Shown: in pieces, positions 18,358 to 27,023 of the stretch
Position numbering within the stretch: position 1 is the first letter of the stretch
Layout: each line of letters opens with the position of its first letter
Source of the DNA: Kushneria marisflavi
GTDB taxonomy: Bacteria; Pseudomonadota; Gammaproteobacteria; Pseudomonadales; Halomonadaceae
DNA: 64,000 nt
Assembly: GCF_002157205.1 (NCBI RefSeq)
Contig: NZ_CP021358.1
Location: 2,170,001 to 2,234,000, forward strand
Direction: 5' to 3'
Program-made: the position numbers and the translations under genes
The notes under the pieces: model-generated
Database searches by the model: none
The model's input: only the letters and a program-made list of their open reading frames with translations
Told to the model about the DNA's origin: nothing

Positions 18358-18393
18358 GGTTTAATCAAGCGTCTCTGCTTTTGTGATTAAACC
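18358..18393. promoter_or_regulatory. Perfect 10-bp inverted repeat (candidate operator of the racemase operon)
   Basis: GGTTTAATCA (18358-18367) and TGATTAAACC (18384-18393) are exact inverted copies with a 16-bp spacer. They lie 25-60 bp before the GTG start of the racemase gene and after the galM terminator, so they can only serve the downstream operon. The size and spacing suit two half-sites or a dimeric repressor. No U-run follows, so it is not a terminator. Confidence 0.6.
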
Positions 18394-18417
18394 TCTTGTC
18401 TTCAGGAGTTGCTGCCC

Positions 18418-19119
18418 GTGAGCGCCTTGCCGGTACCCTCACCTTCAGAATTTCATCTGGGCATTCTCATGCTACGCACCGCTTTTCCTCGCCTTTTGGG
18501 GGATATCGGGCATCCGGACAGTTTTGACTACCCGGTGCGCTATCAGACGGTGTCTTCTGCCAGCGTTCCGCGGGTGGTCAACGCGCATATTGATGAGTCC
18601 GTTGTGCTGGATTTTCAGCATGCCGGTCAGACGCTGATCGACCAGGGAGCCTCGATGCTTGCGACCTCCTGCGGCTTTGTCTGCGCCATTCATGACCGGC
18701 TTCAGAGCAGGCTTTCAGTGCCGCTGGTCTCCTCGGCGCTTAACGTACTGCCGAGCCTTTGTGATGACCCGGCGCGTGCCGGGCCGATCGGCATTCTGAC
18801 CTTCGATGCTCGTGTTCTGGCGCAGATACCGCTGGGCCGGTTTCAAAGAGACCATGTGGTCATTCAGGGGCTGGAAGAGAGCCGGGAGTTTTATCCGACC
18901 ATTCGTGAAGATCGCACGAGCTGGTGCGAGGCGCGTGTTGAAGCCGAGGTGATGGCCGCTGCGGATGCTCTCAAGGCCAGGGCAGCCGACATGACGACGC
19001 TTGTGCTGGAATGCACCAATCTTTCTCCCTGGCGGTTGGCCCTGTCGCATCGTCTGGGGATTGAAGTGCATGACATTCATACGGCCATCAGGCACGGTCG
19101 GTGCTACGGCCCCTTCTAG
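18418..19119 (+). CDS. Aspartate/glutamate/hydantoin racemase superfamily protein
   Basis: Cofactor-independent two-cysteine racemase family, 233 residues. The two catalytic cysteines are plausibly Cys85 in 'LATSCGFVC' and Cys199 in 'LVLECTNLSPW'. These enzymes use one thiol as base and the other as acid to invert an alpha-carbon. The GTG at 18418 is chosen because AGGAG lies nine bases upstream; the TTG at 18409 touches the ribosome site and cannot be used. It is followed 46 bp later by a permease and then an FAD amino-acid dehydrogenase, which suggests uptake and use of a D- or L-amino acid. The specific substrate is unknown; maleate isomerase or arylmalonate decarboxylase activities in the same fold are alternatives. 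Confidence 0.8.
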   Translation: MSALPVPSPSEFHLGILMLRTAFPRLLGDIGHPDSFDYPVRYQTVSSASVPRVVNAHIDESVVLDFQHAGQTLIDQGASMLATSCGFVCAIHDRLQSRLSVPLVSSALNVLPSLCDDPARAGPIGILTFDARVLAQIPLGRFQRDHVVIQGLEESREFYPTIREDRTSWCEARVEAEVMAAADALKARAADMTTLVLECTNLSPWRLALSHRLGIEVHDIHTAIRHGRCYGPF

Positions 19120-19165
19120 ACACACCGAATGCCGGATTGATTCGACAACAACAAGGAAAATTGTC

Positions 19166-20511
19166 ATGTGGCTGGTGCTCGTTCCCGTTGCGCTGCTGTT
19201 TGCCATTATCTTGCTGCCCATCCCGCGTATCGGCGGCAACGTCACGCTGGGACTGCTTGCGGCAGCGGCAGCAGCAGCCCTGCTGGGCGGGCTTTCGCCC
19301 ACCGACGTTGCGAGCGCCGCCATATACGGTATCGACAAGCTGGCGTGGGTAATCATGCTCTCGATTTTCGGCAGCCTCTATGCCGAATCCCAGGTGCGAC
19401 TGGGGGCCATGCAAACGGCGCTCGACAGCTTTCGAGCGCTGTTCGGGCGCTCTACCGCAGGGCTGGTCTGCGCGGTGATCATGACGCTGGTGCTCAGCGG
19501 ATCGCTTCTGGGGGATGCCATCGCGGCGGCCACGGTTATCGGGCTTCTGGTGATCCCCACGCTCGCTTCTCTCAAGCTGAGCGGTGAACGTATCGCGGTG
19601 ATTATCGTGATGGGGGCGGTCATTGGTTCGGGGATGCCGCCCATCTCGCAGTCGTTCTTTCTGGCGGCGTCGCTGACCGGTATCGATCCCGGTGACATCC
19701 TGGGATGGGCCTATCTGACCATGAGTGTGAGCGTCGTGATCGCCATGCTGATGGGGGTGTGGCTTTCCCGGAAGGTGCGCAGTGTGGACATGGCGGCTCC
19801 GGAGCCACTGGGTCAGGTACTGCGCGCGCGCTGGCGTACGCTGATTCCGATGACCGTGCTGCTGGTGATCGTGATCGCAGCGTCACTGGGGTTCAATCTC
19901 TTTGAGCATGTCCCCGGCATTGCTCAGGGGTGGCGGCACTGAAAGGCATTCCCATCCTGCGTGGCATGGCCTTTCGCGTGGTACTGGCCATTATCATGGC
20001 ACTGCTGGTCACGCTGGCCTTTGCCACGGTTCGTCGTCAGGCCGGGGCCATCATGGTCAGCGGGCTTCGAAATGTCTCACGAACGGTGCAGATTCAGCTC
20101 AGTGCCGGGGTCATGGTCGGGGTGTTCTACCAGGCCGGCCTGATCGATCTGGTCCAGCAGGCCACCCAACATCTCGCGCCGCATCTGATGGCCACCGTCG
20201 GCGGGCTGGCCACGCTTGGCGTGGGGATGCTCACCGGCTCCCAGACCACCGCACAAACCATGATCGTGAGCATGATGGCGCCCACGCTGACGCACCTGGG
20301 CAAGGACCCGGTCGCGGTGGCGGTGGGGGCCGCGCAGCTGGCCATGGCCGGACAGTCGATGCCGCCGGTGGGACTGACCACCTTTGTGGTCACGGGGCTG
20401 GTCGGCGGCATTATAAAAACCCGGGTTGATCCGGTCAGGACCATGCTGATGGCACTGCCGGTCACGATCTATTTCACGCTGGTCGGGTTTGCTTTCTGGT
20501 TATTGGGGTAG
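19166..20511 (+). pseudogene. Ion-transporter-superfamily permease, frameshifted
   Basis: Two overlapping reading frames together encode one permease of about 450 residues. The first (19166-19942, 258 aa, ATG with AAGGAAAA upstream) carries the N-terminal half with 'GSGMPPISQSFF'. The second (19930-20511, 193 aa) carries the C-terminal half with the matching repeat 'AGQSMPPVGLTTF'. Paired MPP repeats are expected of IT-superfamily carriers (DctM, NhaC, CitM types). The frames join at a G-run (19927-19930): one extra G would restore a continuous protein reading AQGVAALKGIP. Either the gene is inactivated by a 1-bp deletion, the sequence has an error, or frameshifting/coupled re-initiation at the GTG at 19930 rescues it. 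Substrate unknown; the racemase and dehydrogenase neighbours suggest an amino acid. Confidence 0.7.
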
Positions 20512-20514
20512 AAC

Positions 20515-21750
20515 ATGATGCATTCATCAGTGGCCGTGCTCGGCGGCGGCATTGTCGGCAGCTGTACGGCACTGTCACTTCAGGAACGTGGCTTTCAGGT
20601 CACTCTGTTTGCGCCGGATGCCGAACGTGAGATGACTTCATATGGCAATGCCGGGGTCATCACGCATGCCTCGGTGATTCCGCTCAATATTCCGGGCGTC
20701 CTCGCCCGTCTGCCGCGCTATCTGCTCAATCGCGATCCATCGCTTCGTATTGCCCCGGGCGTCCTGCCCGGCATCACGCCATGGCTCTGGCGCTTCATGC
20801 GGGGATGTGAGCCCGGTTCGGTTGGAAAGCGTGCGGCCGCACTCAATACGCTCATTACGCCGGCACTGGCGGCACATCGTCACTGGGCGGGCCCTGCAGG
20901 TGCGAGTTCGCTCTTTCACGAGCGTGGCTGGACCAAGCTTTATCGACAGCCCGGCGCGCTGGGGCGTATTGCCGGCGAACGGGCGCTTTGGGACAGCAAT
21001 GGCGTCCGCTTCGATCTGCTTGAAGGCGAGACGCTGGAAACGGTGTTCGAGGGCGCCTCGAAACACTACACCCTGGGGGTACGTATTCCCGACACCGCGC
21101 ATGTTGACAGTCCCGGCGCGCTGGTCGAGCGCTACCGGTCCCTGTTTGTGGCCCGTGGCGGGGAGTGGCGCCGTGATACGCCAAAAGGGATCGAGCCCTG
21201 CGCCCGGGGCTATCGCGTGGCCGGTCATGAAACATATTTCGATCAGGTCGCGGTCTGTGCCGGCCCGTGGTCGATGGAGCTGGTACGCCCGCTGGGCTAC
21301 CGCCTGCCGATGGCGTTCGAGCGGGGCTATCATCAGGAGTTTTCGCTGGACAACGGCCAGGCGCTGATGGCGCCTTTCCATGATGTCGACGGTGCCTTCG
21401 TCTGCTCACCGATGAAAGGGGGGGTACGGGTATTGACCGGCATCGAGTTTGATCGACGTGATCGGGCAGCGACCCCGCACCAGCTTGCCCGCATACTGCC
21501 CCGGGTTCGTGACGTGCTTGCCCTGGGGCAGGCGCGAAGCGAGCCGTGGCTGGGGCGGCGGCCTTCCATGCCGGACGGGCTGCCGGTCATTGGTGCTGCG
21601 CCCCACCATCCAGGGTTATGGTTCGGCTTTGGCCACGGTCATATCGGGCTGTCTACCTCGGCCGTCACCGGCCAGTGGCTGGCCGAGGCGATGGCCGGCA
21701 AGGACAACACCCCGGCCATGGCGGCCTTCAGCCCGGGTCGCTTTGCCTGA
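20515..21750 (+). CDS. FAD-dependent D-amino-acid dehydrogenase-like oxidoreductase (DadA family)
   Basis: FAD-binding oxidoreductase of 411 residues. The dinucleotide motif 'VLGGGIVGS' is at 8-16, followed by the DAO-type 'SYGNAGVI' (about residue 42) that DadA proteins share, and the C-terminal FAD contact 'GLPVIGAAP...GFGHGHIGLS'. DadA enzymes oxidise D-amino acids to 2-oxo acids and pass electrons to the quinone pool at the membrane. It begins three bases after the permease stop, so the three genes form one operon. With the upstream racemase, an L-amino acid could be converted to its D-form and oxidised, or a D-amino acid used directly. Its stop codon directly abuts that of the convergent DCC gene. 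Confidence 0.85.
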   Translation: MMHSSVAVLGGGIVGSCTALSLQERGFQVTLFAPDAEREMTSYGNAGVITHASVIPLNIPGVLARLPRYLLNRDPSLRIAPGVLPGITPWLWRFMRGCEPGSVGKRAAALNTLITPALAAHRHWAGPAGASSLFHERGWTKLYRQPGALGRIAGERALWDSNGVRFDLLEGETLETVFEGASKHYTLGVRIPDTAHVDSPGALVERYRSLFVARGGEWRRDTPKGIEPCARGYRVAGHETYFDQVAVCAGPWSMELVRPLGYRLPMAFERGYHQEFSLDNGQALMAPFHDVDGAFVCSPMKGGVRVLTGIEFDRRDRAATPHQLARILPRVRDVLALGQARSEPWLGRRPSMPDGLPVIGAAPHHPGLWFGFGHGHIGLSTSAVTGQWLAEAMAGKDNTPAMAAFSPGRFA

Positions 21751-22167
21751 TTACTGTCGCGTTCGTTCCGGCGGCGTCGTACCACAGGTGCCTTCGCAGG
21801 TGTTACAGCGCTGACGACCGGTCAGCCAGCCTGAAATGCGATAGCGTCTGGGGGCAAACCACAGATAGACCCGATCCGCGATGGGGCGTATCAGCGGCCA
21901 GCGCAGGGGAGCGGTGAGCCAGCCTCGGCCGACGAGTGACCAGGCGCGATGGGTGACGTCCAGCCCGCGAATGCGCTGGCCGTGAACGTCACCCAACAGG
22001 ATGGCGCTGGCTTCCTCGCGGTCCACGTCGGGGTAACGGCTCGTGAAGTCCTCGGCATGAATGTTTTCAAATTCGATGCGCCGGCCCTGATCGAGTCGCT
22101 TCAGATGGTTGATCTCATTGACGCACAGCGGGCAGTTGCCGTCATAGAAAAGCGTCAGTTCGGCCAT
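21751..22167 (-). CDS. DCC-family (DUF393) thiol-disulfide oxidoreductase-like protein
   Basis: 138-residue protein of the DCC family, named for its N-terminal motif, here DGNCPLC at residues 9-15 with Cys12 and Cys15 arranged like a thioredoxin CxxC. The rest is amphipathic with 'LDVTHRAWSLVGRGW' typical of the family. The function of the family is poorly known; a redox role is inferred from the CxxC. The C-terminus adds a short cysteine-rich tail, CNTCEGTC, which could bind a metal. The ATG at 22167 has a GGAGG-like site (rc of 'GGCCTCC'). It is convergent with the FAD dehydrogenase with no gap between stop codons. Confidence 0.88.
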   Translation of the reverse strand: MAELTLFYDGNCPLCVNEINHLKRLDQGRRIEFENIHAEDFTSRYPDVDREEASAILLGDVHGQRIRGLDVTHRAWSLVGRGWLTAPLRWPLIRPIADRVYLWFAPRRYRISGWLTGRQRCNTCEGTCGTTPPERTRQ

Positions 22168-22227
22168 GAAAGGCCTCCGAAAAAGTATCGTGTGCCCATC
22201 AGCATAGCGGATCAGGGCGAATAACGA

Positions 22228-23148
22228 TCAGGGTGTGCCGAGCAGCTCAAGCATGACGGGCATGGCCAGCATCGCCAGCAGGGTCTGTCCGGTAATGATC
22301 GCCGCCATCAGCTCGGCATCCCCGCCGAGCTGGCGGGCCAGGATATAGGCCGAGGTGGCCGTGGGCAGCGCGGCAAAAAGCAGGGCAACATGGCGGTCCA
22401 CCCCGTGCAGGCCGAACAACCAGGCAAGCCCCAGCACCAGTACCGGGGTGGCCACCAGCTTGAGAAGACTCGATAACCAGAATGCCCGGCCGCCACGCCA
22501 CAGCGCCTTCGGACGAAGCGCCACCCCCACGGCCACCAGACCCAGAGGCAGGGCGGCCTGTCCCAGAAGTGCCAGCGCCGGAGCGCTCAGGCCTGGCAGG
22601 CCGATACCGCTGACATTGAGCAAAACGCCTGCCAGACAGGCCAGAATCAGCGGATTGCGTACCAGCGCCAGCACACTCTTGCCGACACTGGCAGGCCCCT
22701 GCGTGCCGGAGACGATAAAGGCCAGCACGCACAGGATATTGGCCGTGGGCACCATCAGTGCGATGGCGACGGCCGCGACGGTCAGCCCCGGCTCGCCGTA
22801 CAGCGCCGCAGCACCGGCCACGCCGACATAGGTGTTAAAGCGCACCACCCCCTGAAAGGCCGAAGTGAACACCGGAGGGGAGAGCGCCAGACGCGCGCGC
22901 GCCAGCCACAGGGCGCTGCCCAGCACGATCATGGTGCCGACCAGCGTCAGGGCCAGCGGCAGCACCGACACCTGACGGACATCGGCGATGGCGAGCGTGG
23001 CCACCAGCATGGCCGGGAACAGCAGATAGTAGATGAAGCGCTCGAGTCGCGGCCAGAACTCACCGCCTGGAAAGCGCGCCCAGCCGAGCACTGCACCCAG
23101 CGCGATCAGGGCAAAGAGCGGTGCCAGCGCATCAACGATGCTGCTCAT
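22228..23148 (-). CDS. AEC (auxin efflux carrier) family transporter
   Basis: Inner-membrane carrier of 306 residues with about ten hydrophobic segments, N-terminal 'LAPLFALIALGAVLGW' and the central break that separates two five-helix halves. AEC proteins move malate, malonate and other organic acids or export metabolites. The ATG at 23148 has AAGGAT upstream. It lies 79 bp downstream of aroQ on the same strand, at the end of the quinate/protocatechuate gene run, so uptake or efflux of a hydroaromatic or dicarboxylic acid is a reasonable guess. Nothing in the sequence fixes the substrate. Confidence 0.88.
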   Translation of the reverse strand: MSSIVDALAPLFALIALGAVLGWARFPGGEFWPRLERFIYYLLFPAMLVATLAIADVRQVSVLPLALTLVGTMIVLGSALWLARARLALSPPVFTSAFQGVVRFNTYVGVAGAAALYGEPGLTVAAVAIALMVPTANILCVLAFIVSGTQGPASVGKSVLALVRNPLILACLAGVLLNVSGIGLPGLSAPALALLGQAALPLGLVAVGVALRPKALWRGGRAFWLSSLLKLVATPVLVLGLAWLFGLHGVDRHVALLFAALPTATSAYILARQLGGDAELMAAIITGQTLLAMLAMPVMLELLGTP

Positions 23149-23227
23149 GGTTCATCCTTGTCTAAAGGCCGTCGTGGAGACTGCTGCACGGTCCCTTGAT
23201 GGATTCGATGTTTTTCAAGGGCTCGGC

Positions 23228-23650
23228 TTAGCGTGCCAGATAATCGATCGCGGCCAGATAGCCAAAGCTGCCCATGCCGGCAATCACCGCCTCGGCGCGC
23301 GAAGAGATATACGAGTGGTGGCGAAACGCTTCGCGGGTATGAATGTTGGACAGATGCACTTCGATGACGCGTCCTTCAAAGGCCTTGAGCGCATCCAGCA
23401 GCGCGACCGAGGTGTGCGACCAGGCCGCCGGATTGATGATGATGGCGTCGAAGCGTTCGCGTCCCTCATGGATGCGATCAAGCATCACGCCTTCGTGGTT
23501 GGTCTGCAGGAAATCGGTGGCCAGGCCCTGGTCGAAGGCACGGTGACGAATGGCATTTTCGATGTCGGCAAGCGTTTCAGAGCCGTAGATTTCCGGTTCA
23601 CGCTTGCCCAGCAGATTCAGGTTGGGACCGTTGAGGATTAAAACGTTCAT
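23228..23650 (-). CDS. aroQ: Type II 3-dehydroquinate dehydratase
   Basis: Dodecameric type II dehydroquinase, 140 residues, converting 3-dehydroquinate to 3-dehydroshikimate. Catalytic Tyr22 sits in '[10 protein letters not shown]' and catalytic His99 in 'EVHLSN'; 'NPAAWSHTS' binds the substrate carboxylate. The ATG at 23650 has GGAG upstream and matches the family start [12 protein letters not shown]. It follows quiC by 110 bp on the same strand. This context suggests the catabolic role (quinate to protocatechuate, sometimes called quiB) rather than the biosynthetic one, although one enzyme can serve both. Confidence 0.95.
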   Translation of the reverse strand: MNVLILNGPNLNLLGKREPEIYGSETLADIENAIRHRAFDQGLATDFLQTNHEGVMLDRIHEGRERFDAIIINPAAWSHTSVALLDALKAFEGRVIEVHLSNIHTREAFRHHSYISSRAEAVIAGMGSFGYLAAIDYLAR

Positions 23651-23760
23651 CGTGACTCCGGGCAGGTAGGGCATGACACGGCATCAGCCGGGTCGAAAGC
23701 GCTATCCTGCCACGGCGTGTGTCCGGTTGCATTACGCCCTCATGTTAACGACCGATCCTG

Positions 23761-25626
23761 TCAGGACGCCCGTGCCGTCACTGTGTGAAGGCGTGACTGT
23801 GCGGCCAGCCGGATCGGGGCATTGACCGCGCCGAACTGGGTATAGTCGCCGCGGCGTTCAATGATCTCGAAATGGAAACGGCCGTCAAATAGATCGGTGT
23901 AGGCGTGAAGGAATTCGCCGTGCTCGCTCTGATCATAAAGAATGTGGCGCGCGCGCATGGCCTCCACAAGTGCGTCGTCCAGCTCGATACGGGCGGCCAG
24001 ATCGTCGTAGTAGTTGTCCGGAATGGGCACCAGCCTCAGCCCCCTGGCGATCAGTTGATCCAGTGTGGCGAAGATGTCGTCGGTGGCCAGCGCGATCTGC
24101 TGGATGCCGCCACGGCCCTCGCTCATGAAGCGTCCGGGCAGGGTGTCATGGGCAGGAGAAGTGTTGAGCACCAGACGGATGGTCTGATCCTGGCTGACCA
24201 GCGCCTGACTGACGACCAGGCCGTTGGGGTCGGCCATCTCGTGTTCGATGCTGGCTTCGAGGCCGAACACGGTTCGAAAGAAGAGCTGCCAGCGCAGCCG
24301 CTGGGTAGGCGCCACGGCCGTGGAGAGATGATCGATGCTGGTGATGCCGGCCTCAAGGGGGACTGGCGCTTCGAACAGAAAGAAATCGGTGCGCCACTGA
24401 CGGTCGCGGGCAGTGTCGGGGTCGACCAGATAGATCAGGCTGTCATTGACGCCGCGAATGGCGGGCAGGCGCAGCTCGCCAGGCCCGACCGGGCCTTCAA
24501 AGGCACAGGCCCTGTAGGTCTGCGCGCGCGCCATGGTCTGCTCGGGGTGGTCGGCACGAACGCCAATGGCACAGACCGAGAGGCCGTGCATGAGCCGGTA
24601 GGTGTGTGCAAAGATGTGCGTGTCCATGTTGAGCACCAGATGCACCTTTCCCTGACGCCAGAGGTCGATGTTCTTGGAGCGATGGCGTCCGATGTGACAG
24701 AAGCCGAGCAGGGTCAGCATCTTCCCCAGCGCTTTGGCCTGCGTTTCGTCTAGGGTGAATTCCAGAAAATGGATACCCTGAAAGCTCGGTGATGTCGCCG
24801 GAGTGTTCGGGGCGGACGTCTCATCACGCAGATGCTCGGCCAGAATCATCGAACGCATGCCATCCAGCGCCGTATCGCGAGCACAGGCCATGCGAAAATC
24901 GGTATTGAAGATCTCGTGCGACAGCGGACCTTTATAGCCGGTACGCCCCAGCGCGCGCATGAAGCCTGCCATGTCGAGCCCGCCCTGACCCGGAAAACAG
25001 CGGTAGTGGCGACTCCAGTTGAGCAGGTCCATCTGCATCAGGGGGGCATCGGCAAGGTGCACCAGAGAGATCCGCTCCCCCGGAATGTCGGCGATCGGCG
25101 CTGTCGGCAGGCCCGGGGCCAGCACATGAAAACTGTCCAGCACCAGGCCCAGCGCCGGATGGTCGGCGCGCTCAACGATCGCCCAGGCGTGGCGATAGTC
25201 GTTGATATGGCGCCCCCAGGCCAGTGCCTCGAAACCGATACGCAGGCCGTGCGCCGCGGCGCGTTCGGCCAGCTCGCGCAGGTCCTCGGCGGCGCGGGCA
25301 TCATCCGCCACGCTCAGCGGTGACGTGTTGCTGCAGATCAGCATGAAGTCGGTCCCCAGCGCCTTCATCAGGGCAAACTTGCGCTCGGCGCGGACAAGAT
25401 TGCGGCTGCGATGAGGCTCGGGCATGGCCTCGAAGTCGCGAAAGGGTTGAAGGGCAATGATGACAAGACCCAGTGACTCGGCCAGCGCCCGCACGGTTTC
25501 CGGGGCACCGTTCCAGGTGAGCAGATCGTTTTCAAAGATTTCGATGCCGTCGTAGCCGGCCCGGGCCACGGCTTCGAATTTGCTGCCCAGATCACCGCTG
25601 AGAGAGACGGTCGCAATCGATCGCAT
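23761..25626 (-). CDS. quiC: 3-Dehydroshikimate dehydratase fused to an HPPD-like domain
   Basis: Converts 3-dehydroshikimate to protocatechuate. The 621-residue protein is a two-domain fusion known from Pseudomonas QuiC1. Residues 1-270 form a xylose-isomerase-like TIM barrel with likely metal ligands Glu133, Asp164, His190 and Glu238 ('GFEALAWG', 'LVLDSFH', 'LVHLAD', 'SHEIFN'). Residues about 285-600 resemble 4-hydroxyphenylpyruvate dioxygenase. In that domain the iron ligands His433 ('IDHLST') and Glu587 ('HFEIIERRGD') are kept, but the second histidine is replaced by Gln510 ('GIQQIAL'). Dioxygenase activity is therefore doubtful. It lies 51 bp after pcaG, in one operon with the genes that degrade its product. 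Confidence 0.94.
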   Translation of the reverse strand: MRSIATVSLSGDLGSKFEAVARAGYDGIEIFENDLLTWNGAPETVRALAESLGLVIIALQPFRDFEAMPEPHRSRNLVRAERKFALMKALGTDFMLICSNTSPLSVADDARAAEDLRELAERAAAHGLRIGFEALAWGRHINDYRHAWAIVERADHPALGLVLDSFHVLAPGLPTAPIADIPGERISLVHLADAPLMQMDLLNWSRHYRCFPGQGGLDMAGFMRALGRTGYKGPLSHEIFNTDFRMACARDTALDGMRSMILAEHLRDETSAPNTPATSPSFQGIHFLEFTLDETQAKALGKMLTLLGFCHIGRHRSKNIDLWRQGKVHLVLNMDTHIFAHTYRLMHGLSVCAIGVRADHPEQTMARAQTYRACAFEGPVGPGELRLPAIRGVNDSLIYLVDPDTARDRQWRTDFFLFEAPVPLEAGITSIDHLSTAVAPTQRLRWQLFFRTVFGLEASIEHEMADPNGLVVSQALVSQDQTIRLVLNTSPAHDTLPGRFMSEGRGGIQQIALATDDIFATLDQLIARGLRLVPIPDNYYDDLAARIELDDALVEAMRARHILYDQSEHGEFLHAYTDLFDGRFHFEIIERRGDYTQFGAVNAPIRLAAQSRLHTVTARAS

Positions 25627-25677
25627 CCTGACGACTCCATGAACTGTATCGAAATGGGGCGGCCTCGCCGCGCATGA

Positions 25678-26289
25678 TCAATGCTCGAAAAACACGGTCT
25701 CCTGTGCACCCTGAAGATGAATGTCGATACGGTAGACGTCCGTGTCATCGCGTCGGGCCAGCAGGGTCGCTCGGCGCTCGATCGGTACTTCAGCCAGCAC
25801 GGGGTCGCCATCGTTGTCTTCGTCGTCGAAATAAAACCGTGTGGCCAGCGTATGCAGCAGGCCGCGGGCAAACAGATGGACGGCAATATGGGGAGATTCC
25901 GCCGCCGTGCGGCCAGGCTTTAGCGTCAGTATCGAGAAGCTGCCGTCCTCCCGGGTCGCAACGCGGCCAAACCCGTCGAAATCGGGGCGGGCATGTTGGG
26001 TATGAAAGTGCCCCTCGCCATCGGGCTGCCAGAATTCGAGCATCGCGTCATTGACCGGCTGGCCCGCGCCGTCAAACACCTGACCGTGCAACCTGATACG
26101 CCGTCCCGGGGGTAGATCGTTGCCCCGGAGCATTCTGATGTCGCCGTCGGGCAGCAGCGCGTCATGAAAAAAGGGGCCTACGGTCTGCGTGCCGGTGGGT
26201 AAATGGGCAGGCGCCGGAGGATGGGCATGTGCATCGCGCATGATCTGCTGCGGTGTCGGCGCCTGGTCGGTGATCTCTCGATGGGGCAT
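25678..26289 (-). CDS. pcaG: Protocatechuate 3,4-dioxygenase, alpha subunit
   Basis: Structural subunit of the non-haem Fe(III) intradiol dioxygenase that cleaves protocatechuate to 3-carboxy-cis,cis-muconate. 203 residues, the usual size. The conserved 'TGTQTVGPFFHDAL' N-terminal and 'EFWQPDGEGHF' segments are visible, while the iron-binding tyrosines and histidines of the beta subunit are absent, as expected for alpha. The ATG at 26289 has GGAG five to nine bases upstream; the longer frame runs through pcaH. It starts 4 bp after the pcaH stop, so the two subunits are translationally coupled. Confidence 0.95.
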   Translation of the reverse strand: MPHREITDQAPTPQQIMRDAHAHPPAPAHLPTGTQTVGPFFHDALLPDGDIRMLRGNDLPPGRRIRLHGQVFDGAGQPVNDAMLEFWQPDGEGHFHTQHARPDFDGFGRVATREDGSFSILTLKPGRTAAESPHIAVHLFARGLLHTLATRFYFDDEDNDGDPVLAEVPIERRATLLARRDDTDVYRIDIHLQGAQETVFFEH

Positions 26290-26293
26290 GGGG

Positions 26294-27010
26294 TTACTCC
26301 AGAGGGGTGCCGTGGGGACCCAGAAACATGTCGAATCGATAGCCCAGCGCCTGTCCCGGAATATCGAAGCGACGGTCATAACGGGCAATCATCAGTTCGC
26401 GCACGCGTCGATCAGGGTTGGCCATGTAAATCGGGTCGATCGCCAGCAGCGGGTCGCCGGGAAAATACATCTGTGTGACCAGACGCTGGGAAAAGGCAGC
26501 CCCAAGCACTGAAAAATGGATGTGGGCGGGACGCCAGCCGTTGAAGTGATTGCCCCACGGGTAGGCACCGGGCGCGATGGTGATAAAGCAGTAATAACCC
26601 TGAGCATCGGTCAGGGTGCGCCCGGCACCGGAGAAGTTGGAGTCCAGCGGTGCGGCGTGCTGATCCTTTTTGTGGGTATAACGTCCGGAGGCGTTGGCCT
26701 GCCACAGCTCGACAAGGGCGTTGGGCACCGGCTGGCCGTCGGTAGTGCGTATCTGCCCGGCAATCACGATCTTTTGTCCCAGCGGCGTGCCCGCATGCTG
26801 CAGGGTCAGATCATTGTCCTCGCGCCCGAGATTGTGATGGCCGTATACCGGCGCAGTACGCTCGGCCAGGCCTTTCGGTGTAATGATAAGGTTGTTGCGG
26901 GGCCCTCTCAGGCGCGTGGATTGATAGGCATCAAACACCTGCGGAGGCTGGTGTTGCTCTACAGGGCCATTGAGTGCCGGATTGAAGGCGGTGTCGGAAT
27001 CGCCGGGCAT
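26294..27010 (-). CDS. pcaH: Protocatechuate 3,4-dioxygenase, beta subunit
   Basis: Catalytic subunit, 238 residues. The four iron ligands are present by motif: Tyr111 in 'SGRYTHKKD', Tyr150 in 'PGAYPWGN', and His163 and His165 in 'RPAHIHF'. It opens the aromatic ring between the two hydroxyls of protocatechuate using O2. The ATG at 27010 has AAGGAC upstream. It lies 13 bp after the pcaD-pcaC fusion gene and 4 bp before pcaG in one operon. Confidence 0.96.
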   Translation of the reverse strand: MPGDSDTAFNPALNGPVEQHQPPQVFDAYQSTRLRGPRNNLIITPKGLAERTAPVYGHHNLGREDNDLTLQHAGTPLGQKIVIAGQIRTTDGQPVPNALVELWQANASGRYTHKKDQHAAPLDSNFSGAGRTLTDAQGYYCFITIAPGAYPWGNHFNGWRPAHIHFSVLGAAFSQRLVTQMYFPGDPLLAIDPIYMANPDRRVRELMIARYDRRFDIPGQALGYRFDMFLGPHGTPLE

Positions 27011-27023
27011 GGTGTTGTCCTTG

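Noticed and set aside
23193..23221. Inverted repeat CCCTTGA/TCAAGGG downstream of aroQ
   Set aside because: Seven-pair stem with a 15-nt loop and no U-run on the relevant strand; too weak to call a terminator.
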